From an uncultured Bacteroides sp. (GTDB taxonomy: Bacteria > Bacteroidota > Bacteroidia > Bacteroidales > Bacteroidaceae), in NCBI GenBank assembly GCA_900556625.1, contig USPQ01000043.1, positions 1 to 22,278 on the forward strand: DNA of 22,278 nucleotides, read 5' to 3'. Positions 6,745 through 13,901 of the stretch are shown here, piece by piece. The first letter of the stretch is position 1; the number at the start of each line of letters is the position of its first letter. The notes under the pieces were generated by a model. It saw only the letters and a program-made list of their open reading frames with translations, ran no database searches and had not been told where the DNA came from. Both the position numbers and the translations under genes were made by a program.

Positions 6745-8604
6745 ATGCTGATAACCATTATTATTCTCGTTCTTTCGGCTGTCTTTTTCGCGAACGGCAA
6801 GGTTCGTTCGGATATTGTGGCACTATGTGCGCTGATAGCCTTACTTGTTTTTCAGATATTAACTCCTGACGAGGCACTCTCCGGTTTTTCTAATTCGGTA
6901 GTCATTATGATGATCGGATTGTTTGTTGTAGGAGGGGCTATTTTCCAGACGGGACTGGCAAAAATGATTAGTTCCCGAATTCTTAAACTTGCGGGAACCA
7001 GTGAGATCCGGTTGTTTCTATTGGTGATGTTGGTGACTTCTGTCATTGGCGCGTTTGTCAGTAACACAGGTACGGTGGCATTGATGCTTCCTATTGTTGT
7101 TAGTCTGGCGATGAGTGCCGGCATGAATCCCAGCAGGCTGTTGATGCCGTTGGCTTTTGCAAGTAGTATGGGAGGTATGATGACTCTGATTGGTACTCCG
7201 CCGAACCTTGTGATACAGAATACGTTGACTTCCGCCGGACTTGAGCCGCTTTCTTTCTTCTCTTTCCTGCCTGTCGGCATTGTCTGTGTAATTGTCGGTA
7301 CACTGGTTCTGATGCCGCTTAGTAAATGGTTTCTTTCTAAAAAAGGCCAGAAAGATGATAATAAACGTTCGGGCAAGTCATTGAAACAGTTGGTTAATGA
7401 ATATGGACTTTCCAGTAATTTGTTTCGTTTACAGGTGATAAAAGATTCACGGCTTTTGGGGAAGACAATAATCGATTTGGATATTCGTCGTAAATATGGT
7501 TTGAACATTATGGAAGTTCGCCGTGGTGATGCATCGCAACATCGTTTTCTGAAAACGATTACTCAAAAGTTTGCTGCACCGGACACGATGTTAGAAGTAG
7601 AGGATATTTTGTATGTGACTGGAGACTTTGATAAGGTGCAACTCTTTGCGGAAGATTACCTGTTGGAGATCTTGGGCGACCATGCAACGGAAGAAACAAA
7701 AAGTACGACTAATTCGCTTGATTTTTATGATATCGGTATTGCTGAAATAGTATTGATGCCATCTTCTAATTTGATAAACCAGACAATTAAAGAAGCTGGT
7801 TTCCGTGATAAGTTTAATGTGAACGTATTAGGGGTTCGTCGTAAAAAGGAATATTTATTGCAAGATTTGGGGAATGAGCGTATTCATAGTGGTGACGTGC
7901 TTTTGGTGCAAGGAACATGGAATAATATAGCCCGTCTTAGCAAGGAAGATGCTGATTGGGTTGTTTTGGGGCAACCTTTGGCGGAAGCGGCTAAAGTTAC
8001 GTTAGATTATAAAGCTCCGGTAGCAGCTGCTATTATGGTGTTAATGGTGGCAATGATGGTTTTTGATTTCATTCCGGTAGCTCCGGTTACAGCCGTTATG
8101 ATAGCGGGTATATTGATGGTGCTTACGGGATGTTTCCGCAATGTGGAAGCGGCTTATAAAACGATCAACTGGGAAAGTATTGTATTGATCGCTGCCATGC
8201 TTCCTATGTCTCTGGCATTGGAGAAAACGGGAGCTTCGGAATATATTTCCAATACATTGGTGAACGGTTTGGGATCATACGGACCGATTGCATTGATGGC
8301 AGGTATTTATTTTACGACTTCGTTGATGACGATGTTTATTAGTAATACGGCTACCGCTGTTTTGCTTGCTCCGATTGCTTTGCAAAGTGCCATACAGATT
8401 GGAGTCAGTCCGGTTCCTTTCCTGTTTGCCGTGACGGTAGGTGCAAGTATGTGTTTTGCTTCTCCGTTCTCTACGCCGCCTAATGCCTTGGTGATGCCTG
8501 CCGGACAATATACCTTTATGGATTATGTAAAAGTAGGATTGCCGTTGCAGATTATTATGGGAATCGTGATGATTTTTGTATTGCCATTGATTTTCCCCTT
8601 TTAG
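6745..8604 (+). CDS. SLC13/DASS-family transporter with two RCK_C (TrkA-C) domains
   Basis: A 619-residue inner-membrane protein of the ion transporter superfamily (DASS/SLC13, ArsB-like), probably a sodium- or proton-coupled carrier of di- or tricarboxylates, sulfate or another anion. The membrane part comes in two inverted halves (about 1-195 and 422-619). Each half carries the paired signature: SNT at 106-108 with GTPPN at 150-154, and SNT at 533-535 with STPPN at 576-580. These are the substrate and sodium-binding loops of the family. Between the halves lie two soluble RCK_C domains (about 225-306 and 332-402), which in K+ channels bind small regulatory ligands. It stands alone with its own promoter and a strong terminator. 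Substrate is not deducible; divergence from the sensor kinase hints at regulation by it. Confidence 0.9.
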   Translation: MLITIIILVLSAVFFANGKVRSDIVALCALIALLVFQILTPDEALSGFSNSVVIMMIGLFVVGGAIFQTGLAKMISSRILKLAGTSEIRLFLLVMLVTSVIGAFVSNTGTVALMLPIVVSLAMSAGMNPSRLLMPLAFASSMGGMMTLIGTPPNLVIQNTLTSAGLEPLSFFSFLPVGIVCVIVGTLVLMPLSKWFLSKKGQKDDNKRSGKSLKQLVNEYGLSSNLFRLQVIKDSRLLGKTIIDLDIRRKYGLNIMEVRRGDASQHRFLKTITQKFAAPDTMLEVEDILYVTGDFDKVQLFAEDYLLEILGDHATEETKSTTNSLDFYDIGIAEIVLMPSSNLINQTIKEAGFRDKFNVNVLGVRRKKEYLLQDLGNERIHSGDVLLVQGTWNNIARLSKEDADWVVLGQPLAEAAKVTLDYKAPVAAAIMVLMVAMMVFDFIPVAPVTAVMIAGILMVLTGCFRNVEAAYKTINWESIVLIAAMLPMSLALEKTGASEYISNTLVNGLGSYGPIALMAGIYFTTSLMTMFISNTATAVLLAPIALQSAIQIGVSPVPFLFAVTVGASMCFASPFSTPPNALVMPAGQYTFMDYVKVGLPLQIIMGIVMIFVLPLIFPF

Positions 8605-8620
8605 TCTTTGTCTTTTTATG

Positions 8621-8653
8621 AAGAGTTGTATATTTCCATGCAACTCTTTTTTT
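8621..8653 (+). terminator. Rho-independent terminator after the transporter gene
   Basis: AAGAGTTG (8621-8628) pairs perfectly with CAACTCTT (8641-8648) around a 12-nt loop, and the 3' arm runs into seven T residues (8647-8653). It begins 16 bases after the stop codon. Confidence 0.92.
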
Positions 8654-8807
8654 GCTGTATACTATTGAATAAATAGTATTAAAATTTAATATTCAACGAT
8701 ATAACTAACTGTCTTCTAATATAAATAATTAGAGTGAGGCGCTTTAAAAGATGTTAACTGCAAATCGGAAAATACAATGTAATCTGTATAATGTTTATAA
8801 ATACAAT

Positions 8808-8815
8808 TATCTTTG
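8808..8815 (+). promoter_or_regulatory. -7 promoter element for the LruC-domain lipoprotein
   Basis: TATCTTTG is a full match to TAnnTTTG. No good -33 TTTG is seen at 19-21 nt. It implies a leader of about 70 nt before the start at 8892, containing the reiterated segment TGATTATTGATTAGTAGTGA (8828-8847). Confidence 0.6.
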
Positions 8816-8891
8816 TGCGTTCATTGCTGATTATTGATTAGTAGTGATTTGTGTTTTTCGCAAATAAAACAAACTAAAGCATTAAAAGATT

Positions 8892-11234
8892 ATGAAACAG
8901 AACATTGCAAAAGTATTCACTTTCTCGTTGTTGGCGTCTTCCATCAGTTTTATCAGTTGTGTTGATAATGAGAAAAATCTGTTTGATGCAGATCAACTGA
9001 AGCAAATTTACGAAGAAACTTTTCCTGTAAAAAACATCGATCCTGATGGTGATTGGACAGTGTCACGAAGTGTGATAGCGTGTGTGTCAGTTAATGGAGA
9101 TCAGGGAGTAGATTATAAGATACAAATATTTGATGCCGATCCATTAAGTCCGGGAAGTACAGCAAAACTCTTAGCGGAAGGAACTGTCAATCAAAGTACG
9201 ACTTTGAATGTGGTGATGGATTGTGCAACAGCGCTTGATAAGGTGTTTGTTGCACGCATAGATGAGCACAAACGCTATCTGGTTCAACCGGCAGCGATTG
9301 AAAACGGCACAGTGACAGCGCATTTTGGAGACAAAGGTACGCCAACACGTTCTATGTCACGAGCTGTGGCGACTAGTATACCTGTTATGGAGGCTCCTTA
9401 TACTGCTGATTTTATTAGTGCTAAAAAGGTAACTGCTACTGTCGTTCAGGCTGGCTGGGATTTAGGGGCAAGTTCCGGATGGGCCGGTAATTATAAAGAA
9501 TATCCTGTTTTTACAGAAAGTGAACGTTGGTTTAAGATTCCGGATGGTACTTTTAATGGTGGATTTACCACCTCTGGTGTCAGTGGCGGAGCCCAAGCTG
9601 TGAAAGTAATTGTTCCTCAAGGAAGCACATGGGTTATAGAAAATAGTAATCAATTTTCTAATATTACAGAAATTATAGTTGAGAATGGTGGAAAGATAGA
9701 GGTCGCTAAAAATGGGAGCCTGGTATTAACTCAAGCTTCTTATATAACTGTGATGCAGGGGGGAAGTATTGTTGGCGACAGAGGTATTCAGATAACAAAT
9801 AGTTCGGCCGGGCGTACGAACTATAATGCCGGTACGATTGATTGTGACTTTTTGAAAATTGATGGAGGTGGAAGTGGAGTTGATTTTGTGAATTATGGAA
9901 CACTTAAACTGAATTCTTATAATGCTTCTACTAATGGTACCACATTGATAAATCATGGAACGATTGAAGTTGAAAATATAGATGGTAACAACAATACTAA
10001 TATTAAAAACGGTTGTTATCTGAAGGCAGGAAAATTACAGTTTGGTACACTTGTTATGGGAAATACTTCCGAAGCTATTTGCAAAGAATTGACGGGTAAT
10101 GGAAATGATAATAATATCGTGATGGAAGCACAATCCATATTGACTTGTACGGGCAAAGCTAATTTATTCAGAACAGTTACCGGTCCGACACAAGGAACTG
10201 CCTTATTAAGAATTCATACAATAGACAATACTTCCGGTTTGGCTTATTCTAATTCAAAAGTAACGAATAATATTATTTGTGAAATAACGGATCAAACATC
10301 TAATGGTAAAAATCAATGGGAATGGAGTTCTTTTGATTGGCTGACAAATAAAGGATTGCAGCAAGGTGCTACCTATTGTAACCCGGGTAAAGCCGAATTT
10401 ATACTTCCTGCTGACGGTGACTGTATTAAAGAAGGATATAACTCTGATGAAGAACCGGATGATGTAGAGATCCGATATGCGGTTTATTCTTATGCTTTCG
10501 AAGATAACTATCCGAAAGCAGGCGATTACGATTTCAATGATATTGTGTTGAATGTAACTTTGCCTGCAGCCGGTAATGACGTGAAAGAACTGAAATATAA
10601 AATCGACCTTCGGGCGGTTGGTGCCGTGAAACAATTAGGTGCTGGTTTGAGAATACGAGGAATAGACAAAAATAATGTAGAAGAGGTAAGTTTTGGTGCA
10701 GGCGCTGCTCAACGTACTGGTTCATTAAATTCCGGGATATTTGAAAATGCATCTTATGAAACGAATGGTAATGAACTTGTGATTCCTTTATTTGGAGACG
10801 CACATTATATATATGGATATACAGGAGCACAACGTCCCATGTTGAATACAGGGAATGCTAGTACCCCTCTTACAGATATATACACTCTTGAAGTGAACGT
10901 CAAACTTAAGAATGCAATATCTGTCCCTAGTGTGACAGATGGCTTAGACTTCTTCATTGCTTATCAGGGGATAGGTCAAAAGAGAACGGAAATCCATTTG
11001 ACTCATTTTAATTCGGCTACGGCGAATGGGCAATTGGCAGATAATGAAGTGCTCGAAGTAATCAAGGCAGTTAATAATACTTGGGCTCTTTGTGTTCCTG
11101 ATAAATTTGCTTATCCAACAGAAACAACAGTGATAACGAATGCATATTCTAAATTTGCAGATTGGGCACACGATCAGAGCTCAACCACAGATTGGTATAA
11201 GACTGTTAGTAGTGACAAGGTGATTCAGTACTAA
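8892..11234 (+). CDS. Beta-helix-like surface lipoprotein with C-terminal LruC/DUF4842 domain
   Basis: The 780-residue product starts with a lipoprotein signal: MKQNIAK, a hydrophobic core, then SFISC with Cys23 as the acylation site. The acidic segment after it (VDNEKN) may direct surface exposure, as in Bacteroidales lipoprotein export signals. Residues about 55-150 look like a small beta-sandwich. Residues about 235-430 are rich in short Gly/Asn/Ile/Val strands (IIVENGGKIEV, LINHGTIEVENI, FVNYGTLKLN) suggesting a right-handed beta-helix. Residues about 525-775 form an LruC-type domain (DUF4842) with the acidic motif GDYDFNDIVLN (D545-D550), a likely calcium site. Function of the family is unknown; adhesion or surface binding is an inference. 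It is monocistronic, with its own promoter and terminator. Confidence 0.85.
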   Translation: MKQNIAKVFTFSLLASSISFISCVDNEKNLFDADQLKQIYEETFPVKNIDPDGDWTVSRSVIACVSVNGDQGVDYKIQIFDADPLSPGSTAKLLAEGTVNQSTTLNVVMDCATALDKVFVARIDEHKRYLVQPAAIENGTVTAHFGDKGTPTRSMSRAVATSIPVMEAPYTADFISAKKVTATVVQAGWDLGASSGWAGNYKEYPVFTESERWFKIPDGTFNGGFTTSGVSGGAQAVKVIVPQGSTWVIENSNQFSNITEIIVENGGKIEVAKNGSLVLTQASYITVMQGGSIVGDRGIQITNSSAGRTNYNAGTIDCDFLKIDGGGSGVDFVNYGTLKLNSYNASTNGTTLINHGTIEVENIDGNNNTNIKNGCYLKAGKLQFGTLVMGNTSEAICKELTGNGNDNNIVMEAQSILTCTGKANLFRTVTGPTQGTALLRIHTIDNTSGLAYSNSKVTNNIICEITDQTSNGKNQWEWSSFDWLTNKGLQQGATYCNPGKAEFILPADGDCIKEGYNSDEEPDDVEIRYAVYSYAFEDNYPKAGDYDFNDIVLNVTLPAAGNDVKELKYKIDLRAVGAVKQLGAGLRIRGIDKNNVEEVSFGAGAAQRTGSLNSGIFENASYETNGNELVIPLFGDAHYIYGYTGAQRPMLNTGNASTPLTDIYTLEVNVKLKNAISVPSVTDGLDFFIAYQGIGQKRTEIHLTHFNSATANGQLADNEVLEVIKAVNNTWALCVPDKFAYPTETTVITNAYSKFADWAHDQSSTTDWYKTVSSDKVIQY

Positions 11235-11273
11235 ACTTTTCGTCATCTCTACACTTTTTACATAAAGTTTTAG

Positions 11274-11317
11274 AATCCCTGATTATACTGACGATTGTTT
11301 GTGTAATCAGGGATTTT
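11274..11317 (+). terminator. Rho-independent terminator after the LruC lipoprotein gene
   Basis: AATCCCTGATTA (11274-11285) pairs perfectly over 12 bp with TAATCAGGGATT (11304-11315), followed by a short T-tract. The loop is 18 nt. It begins 40 bases after the stop codon. Confidence 0.88.
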
Positions 11318-11352
11318 GCTATCTCACATGTTTTGTTATTTCTATCTGTTAG

Positions 11353-11389
11353 CAAGCAAAAACCTTTAAAATGCTGAAAATTTTGCTTG
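11353..11389. repeat. 9-bp inverted repeat CAAGCAAAA/TTTTGCTTG
   Basis: CAAGCAAAA (11353-11361) and TTTTGCTTG (11381-11389) are perfect reverse complements 19 nt apart. The core AAGCAAA recurs in the tandem units downstream (near 11440 and 11484). It may be an operator or a hairpin next to the promoter-like site at 11411. Confidence 0.5.
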
Positions 11390-11418
11390 TTTTTCACTGA
11401 AAAGCATCGTTATATTTG
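11386..11418 (+). promoter_or_regulatory. Promoter-like element reading into the tandem repeats
   Basis: TATATTTG (11411-11418) matches TAnnTTTG, with CTTG (11386-11389) 21 nt upstream as an approximate -33. Transcription would start near 11425, directly before the 22-bp repeat array, although no protein gene follows on this strand. Confidence 0.45.
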
Positions 11419-11430
11419 TGAAAAACATAA

Positions 11431-11518
11431 GGATAAAGTAAGCAAAAGATGCGGATAATGTCACCAAAAGCTATGGATAGAGTAAGCAAACCATTGGGAT
11501 AGTGTCGCTATGTCGTAA
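11431..11518 (+). repeat. Four tandem degenerate 22-bp units
   Basis: Units start at 11431, 11453, 11475 and 11497, exactly 22 bases apart, each opening with GGATA. Units 1 and 3 share AGTAAGCAAA (17 of 22 identical); units 2 and 4 share TGTC, giving a 44-bp higher-order pattern. A 22-base period is not a multiple of three, so this is not a protein repeat. It equals about two helical turns, as for stacked regulator sites, or could be a repeated RNA motif in a transcript from the promoter-like site just upstream. Confidence 0.7.
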
Positions 11519-11974
11519 ATATTGTTAGTATTTTCTACTTTCTTTCCATTGATTTTTCTATTTCGGTCTTTGATAATGATAAATAGAAAAGAATAAAAGG
11601 GAACTTTATTGGTATAGATAATCTCTCTTTGGTGGTAAATGTTTTGATGATGTATCAAAAAGTGTATATATCGTGCCTGATTATAGAATAACGATTTGAG
11701 CAAATTCCTCTACAGTGGCAGAAACTCTTTATTCCAATAAAAGGGAGGAAAGAAACGATTCCTGGTAGATTAAGAATTACAAAGTGTCAATGGTGACTTT
11801 TTGTAAACTATAGTTTCTATAAGATAGGTTTCATCAATTGTTAAGGCATTTTTCTCTCTGTCTCAATTATATATTTTAATTCTTTGTAACTATGAAGAGA
11901 CAAAGAATAGTAGCTATGTTGAATAATAGTTGCTTGATGGCATAGCACGATAGAACTTCCGTAATGTACAAATC

Positions 11975-12008
11975 AAGCGATTTAAGTTTATTCAACCTTA
12001 AATCGCTT
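11975..12008 (-). terminator. Hairpin overlapping the end of the GNAT gene, possible terminator
   Basis: AAGCGATTTAAG and CTTAAATCGCTT (11975-11986 and 11997-12008) pair perfectly over 12 bp with a 10-nt loop. The 5' arm in the transcript contains the last codons and stop of the GNAT gene. The following U-tract is poor (GAUUUGUACAUU), so it may act by stabilising the 3' end rather than terminating. Confidence 0.5.
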
Positions 12009-12645
12009 TTCTCCGCATCACTACTATCTGATCGAATCGCTTTTGTGACGGAGTGCCAACTATAATTTCCTTTGGAGAGAATCGCTTATCGAACTCATTA
12101 GCAGCTGATTTATCGACCTGATATATTTCATCTTCTATGTAACGTCCTTTAGCGTTGGCTAAAGCATTATCATATAATTCATAAACATGAAGAGCAGTAG
12201 CATACATATTATCTTCGGTGCGAATCCCTAATGTTTCAGCAGGAATGAATCCTTGCCGGAGGTAATAATCCGGATCACCGCAAAGTAAAATGGCACGAAA
12301 TCCCATATCGAAAGCTCGTTCTTTGGTTAGCGCAATCATTTTTCTTCCAATACCTTTCTGTTGATATTCGGGAAGAACAGAAATGGGCCCCAGACTCAAT
12401 ACTTCATATTGGTTACCGTCATCCGCCATGATAAATGATTTAAGGCAGACCACATTGCCGACAATCTTGCCATTAAGTTCTGCAACAATATCGAGTTCCG
12501 GTACAAACTTTGGATGGTTGCGCATGATATGAAGGAGATAATGTTCGTCACATCCCGGAGAAAAATGATTCCAAAAGGCTTCCCGTGTGACATTTTCGGT
12601 TTCATTATAATCCGAAGGTTGCTCAATTCTAAGTTTTATATCCAT
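11998..12645 (-). CDS. GNAT-family N-acetyltransferase
   Basis: The 215-residue product carries the acetyl-CoA binding core of the GNAT fold. Beta strand 4 (SLGPISVLPEYQ) is followed by the pyrophosphate loop QQKGIG at residues 95-100 (pattern Q/R-x-x-G-x-G/A). GDPDYYLRQGF at about 123-133 is typical of the YhbS-like subgroup of putative acetyltransferases. It transfers an acetyl group from acetyl-CoA to an amine; the substrate (small molecule, peptide or protein) cannot be told. The last 60 residues are a C-terminal extension with no recognised motif. The gene appears monocistronic and is flanked by non-coding DNA on both sides, upstream of which lies the exopolyphosphatase remnant on the same strand. 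Confidence 0.88.
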   Translation of the reverse strand: MDIKLRIEQPSDYNETENVTREAFWNHFSPGCDEHYLLHIMRNHPKFVPELDIVAELNGKIVGNVVCLKSFIMADDGNQYEVLSLGPISVLPEYQQKGIGRKMIALTKERAFDMGFRAILLCGDPDYYLRQGFIPAETLGIRTEDNMYATALHVYELYDNALANAKGRYIEDEIYQVDKSAANEFDKRFSPKEIIVGTPSQKRFDQIVVMRRKAI

Positions 12646-12652
12646 CTTATTT

Positions 12653-12685
12653 CAAATATATAGTTGCACAAATATAAAGAACAAA
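12653..12685 (-). promoter_or_regulatory. Promoter region of the GNAT gene
   Basis: Two TATATTFG-like boxes matching TAnnTTTG (both TATATTTG) occur on the minus strand at 12669-12676 and 12653-12660. The one nearer the gene has TTTG (12682-12685) 21 nt upstream but would give an almost leaderless mRNA; the other leaves about 20 nt of leader but lacks a -33 match. Confidence 0.55.
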
Positions 12686-12737
12686 ATTGGAATATTTACC
12701 TCTTTAAGGACGAATCTGTGCATTATAGCATGATGAG

Positions 12738-12786
12738 ATAAAAACTCCTGCTACAAAGTTTGAATATACACTAGTATCAGGAGCTT
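12738..12786 (-). terminator. Rho-independent terminator downstream of the exopolyphosphatase remnant
   Basis: On the minus strand CTCCTG-A-TAC pairs with GTA-G-CAGGAG across a long loop, then TTTTTATC follows. No intact minus-strand gene precedes it, so it is best read as the surviving terminator of the decayed exopolyphosphatase gene. Confidence 0.6.
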
Positions 12787-12816
12787 TGTGTATTGATGCA
12801 TCAAGATTGTAGAGAA

Positions 12817-12948
12817 TTAAACCTTGTTCATATTTTGCGTATACAGACTATCGATGATACCGTCGGACAGTCCGATGGTAGGAACAATAACATCGGCCCG
12901 GTCCGGTTTCAACTTATATTGTTTCATACTGAAAGAGAACCGTCTAAA
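12817..12948 (-). pseudogene. ppx: Remnant of an exopolyphosphatase (Ppx/GppA family), C-terminal fragment with internal deletion
   Basis: Reading the minus strand from 12948 gives FRRFSFSMKQYKLKPDRADVIVP, then directly TIGLSDGIIDSLY and a short tail to TAA at 12817 (an ATG at 12927 would allow 36 residues). From memory of the family, KPDRADVIVP and VPTIGLSDGI are the two conserved C-terminal blocks of Bacteroidetes Ppx/GppA phosphatases, normally some 25 residues apart; here they are fused at about 12880, as if the DNA between two copies of a VP-coding segment had been lost. No catalytic N-terminal domain precedes it: upstream the frame dissolves. A terminator still follows. The fragment cannot be an active phosphatase, so it is called a pseudogene. 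Confidence 0.7.
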
Positions 12949-13050
12949 TTTTTTGCAAAAATATCAATGTGGGATGTAATCGTCATAACGATATTATTAC
13001 GAACTTATTACAATGTTTATTTGTTATTTTTATATATCAGTAGAAACACT

Positions 13051-13058
13051 TATATTCG
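13051..13058 (+). promoter_or_regulatory. -7-like element for the HdeD-family gene
   Basis: TATATTCG matches TAnnTTTG at all but one fixed base and lies 42 bases before ATG at 13100. It falls inside the longer ORF that begins at 13013, which supports the later start for that gene. Confidence 0.4.
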
Positions 13059-13099
13059 CAAAAGTATTGGAACAGACTCGGTTAAAAAATATAGAATTT

Positions 13100-13678
13100 A
13101 TGAAAACAATGAATTATTCCCTTATTCGTATTCTCTTTGCACTTGTGATAGGATTGGTGCTCGTTATTTGGCCAAATGCGGCTGCCAGCTATATTGTCAT
13201 TACAGTTGGTGTTGCCTTTTTAATTCCCGGTGTTATCAGCCTTTTTGGTTATTTCGGCCGGAAAAGACAGGAAGGTGAAGCGGCTCCCCGTTTCCCGATA
13301 GAAGGAATCGGCAGTTTATTATTTGGACTTTGGCTGATTGTGATGCCTGAATTCTTTGCAGATGTTCTGATGTTTTTATTGGGATTTATCCTGATAATGG
13401 GAGGAGTGCAACAGATTGCTTCTTTATCGATGGCACGTCGGTGGATGCCTGTTCCGGGAGCGTTTTACCTGGTTCCTTCATTGATTCTTATTGCAGGTAT
13501 CATCGCTTTGTTTAATCCGACGGGAGCACGTAATACTGCATTTATAATTATTGGTGTGAGTAGTTTGGTTTATTCGCTTACCGAATTAATCAACTGGTTC
13601 AAGTTTGACCGTCGTCGTCCGAAGACTCCGGTAGTACATGACGATGATGATATTGAGGATGCAAAGATAATCGAATAA
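13100..13678 (+). CDS. HdeD/DUF308-family membrane protein
   Basis: A 192-residue protein with about six hydrophobic helices arranged as three hairpins, the pattern of HdeD/DUF308 proteins. Typical features are the LVIWPNAAASYIVITVG opening, a repeated GLWLIVMPE..ADVLMFLLGFILI segment and SLTELINWF near the end. The C-terminus is a short basic then very acidic tail (DRRRPKTP, HDDDDIEDAKIIE), presumably cytoplasmic. E. coli HdeD takes part in acid resistance at high cell density; whether this homologue does is unknown. The frame is open back to 13013, but the 29 extra residues are not family-like and include a promoter-like site, so MKTMNYSL at 13100 is chosen. Unrelated to its neighbours in any evident way. 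Confidence 0.85.
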   Translation: MKTMNYSLIRILFALVIGLVLVIWPNAAASYIVITVGVAFLIPGVISLFGYFGRKRQEGEAAPRFPIEGIGSLLFGLWLIVMPEFFADVLMFLLGFILIMGGVQQIASLSMARRWMPVPGAFYLVPSLILIAGIIALFNPTGARNTAFIIIGVSSLVYSLTELINWFKFDRRRPKTPVVHDDDDIEDAKIIE

Positions 13679-13699
13679 AAATAAAAAATAGTAGGTAAT

Positions 13700-13730
13700 G
13701 TTGTTATGTCTCTGAAAAAGAGTATCTTTG
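13700..13730 (+). promoter_or_regulatory. Promoter of the small overlapping gene pair
   Basis: GTTG (13700-13703) lies 19 nt before TATCTTTG (13723-13730), a perfect -7 match. The start near 13737 leaves about 15 nt before the first ATG of the pair at 13752. Confidence 0.7.
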
Positions 13731-13751
13731 TGGTATAATAAAAACAAATGT

Positions 13752-13901
13752 ATGAAGCCTGAAAAGAAACAAAGCAAATCTTCTTCTTTCTTTCAAAAAG
13801 TATTGGAGGACAAGAAAGCGATAAGGAAATGTATACAGGAGGGTGGAGACTTGAAAAAAATAGCCAATGAGCGTGACATCAAATTCTCAACTCCCGTATG
13901 A
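13752..13901 (+). CDS. Small basic protein of 49 residues, first gene of an overlapping pair
   Basis: An ORF from ATG 13752 to TGA 13901 encodes 49 residues: a Lys/Ser-rich head (MKPEKKQSKSSSF), then a predicted helix (FFQKVLEDKKAIRKCIQEGG), then DLKKIANERDIKFSTPV. The part from KKAIRKCIQEGGDLKKIA to the end resembles, from memory, short uncharacterised Bacteroidetes proteins ending in IKF-(S/A)-TP. It is strongly basic and lacks a signal or membrane helix, so it is probably cytoplasmic. It sits right behind a near-consensus promoter and overlaps the next gene by 35 bases in the +1 frame, implying translational coupling. An antitoxin-like or small regulatory role is conceivable but unproven. 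Confidence 0.65.
   Translation: MKPEKKQSKSSSFFQKVLEDKKAIRKCIQEGGDLKKIANERDIKFSTPV

Larger units (their letters stand above)
11235..11997. other. 763-bp intergenic region with terminator, promoter-like site and tandem repeats
   Basis: No convincing gene is present on either strand. Apart from the elements listed separately, it holds a hairpin at 11777-11806 (TTACAAA/TTTGTAA with inner GTCA/TGAC), the 12-bp palindrome AAACTATAGTTT (11805-11816) and an 8-bp inverted repeat ATTCTTTG/CAAAGAAT (11879-11908). The length is unusual next to the compact spacing elsewhere in the window, so it may hold a small RNA or decayed sequence. Confidence 0.6.

Noticed and set aside
11449..11502. 17-codon ORF inside the 22-bp repeat array
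   Set aside because: The period is not a multiple of three and the frame has no coding features, so a DNA- or RNA-level role is more likely.
13013..13099. 29-codon N-terminal extension of the HdeD-family frame
   Set aside because: The extra residues do not look like the family's start, and a promoter-like box lies inside the stretch; the ATG at 13100 gives the usual length.
12793..13278. 161-codon open frame on the plus strand
   Set aside because: It runs antisense to the exopolyphosphatase remnant and out of frame through the HdeD-family gene; composition is Cys/Tyr-rich and not protein-like.
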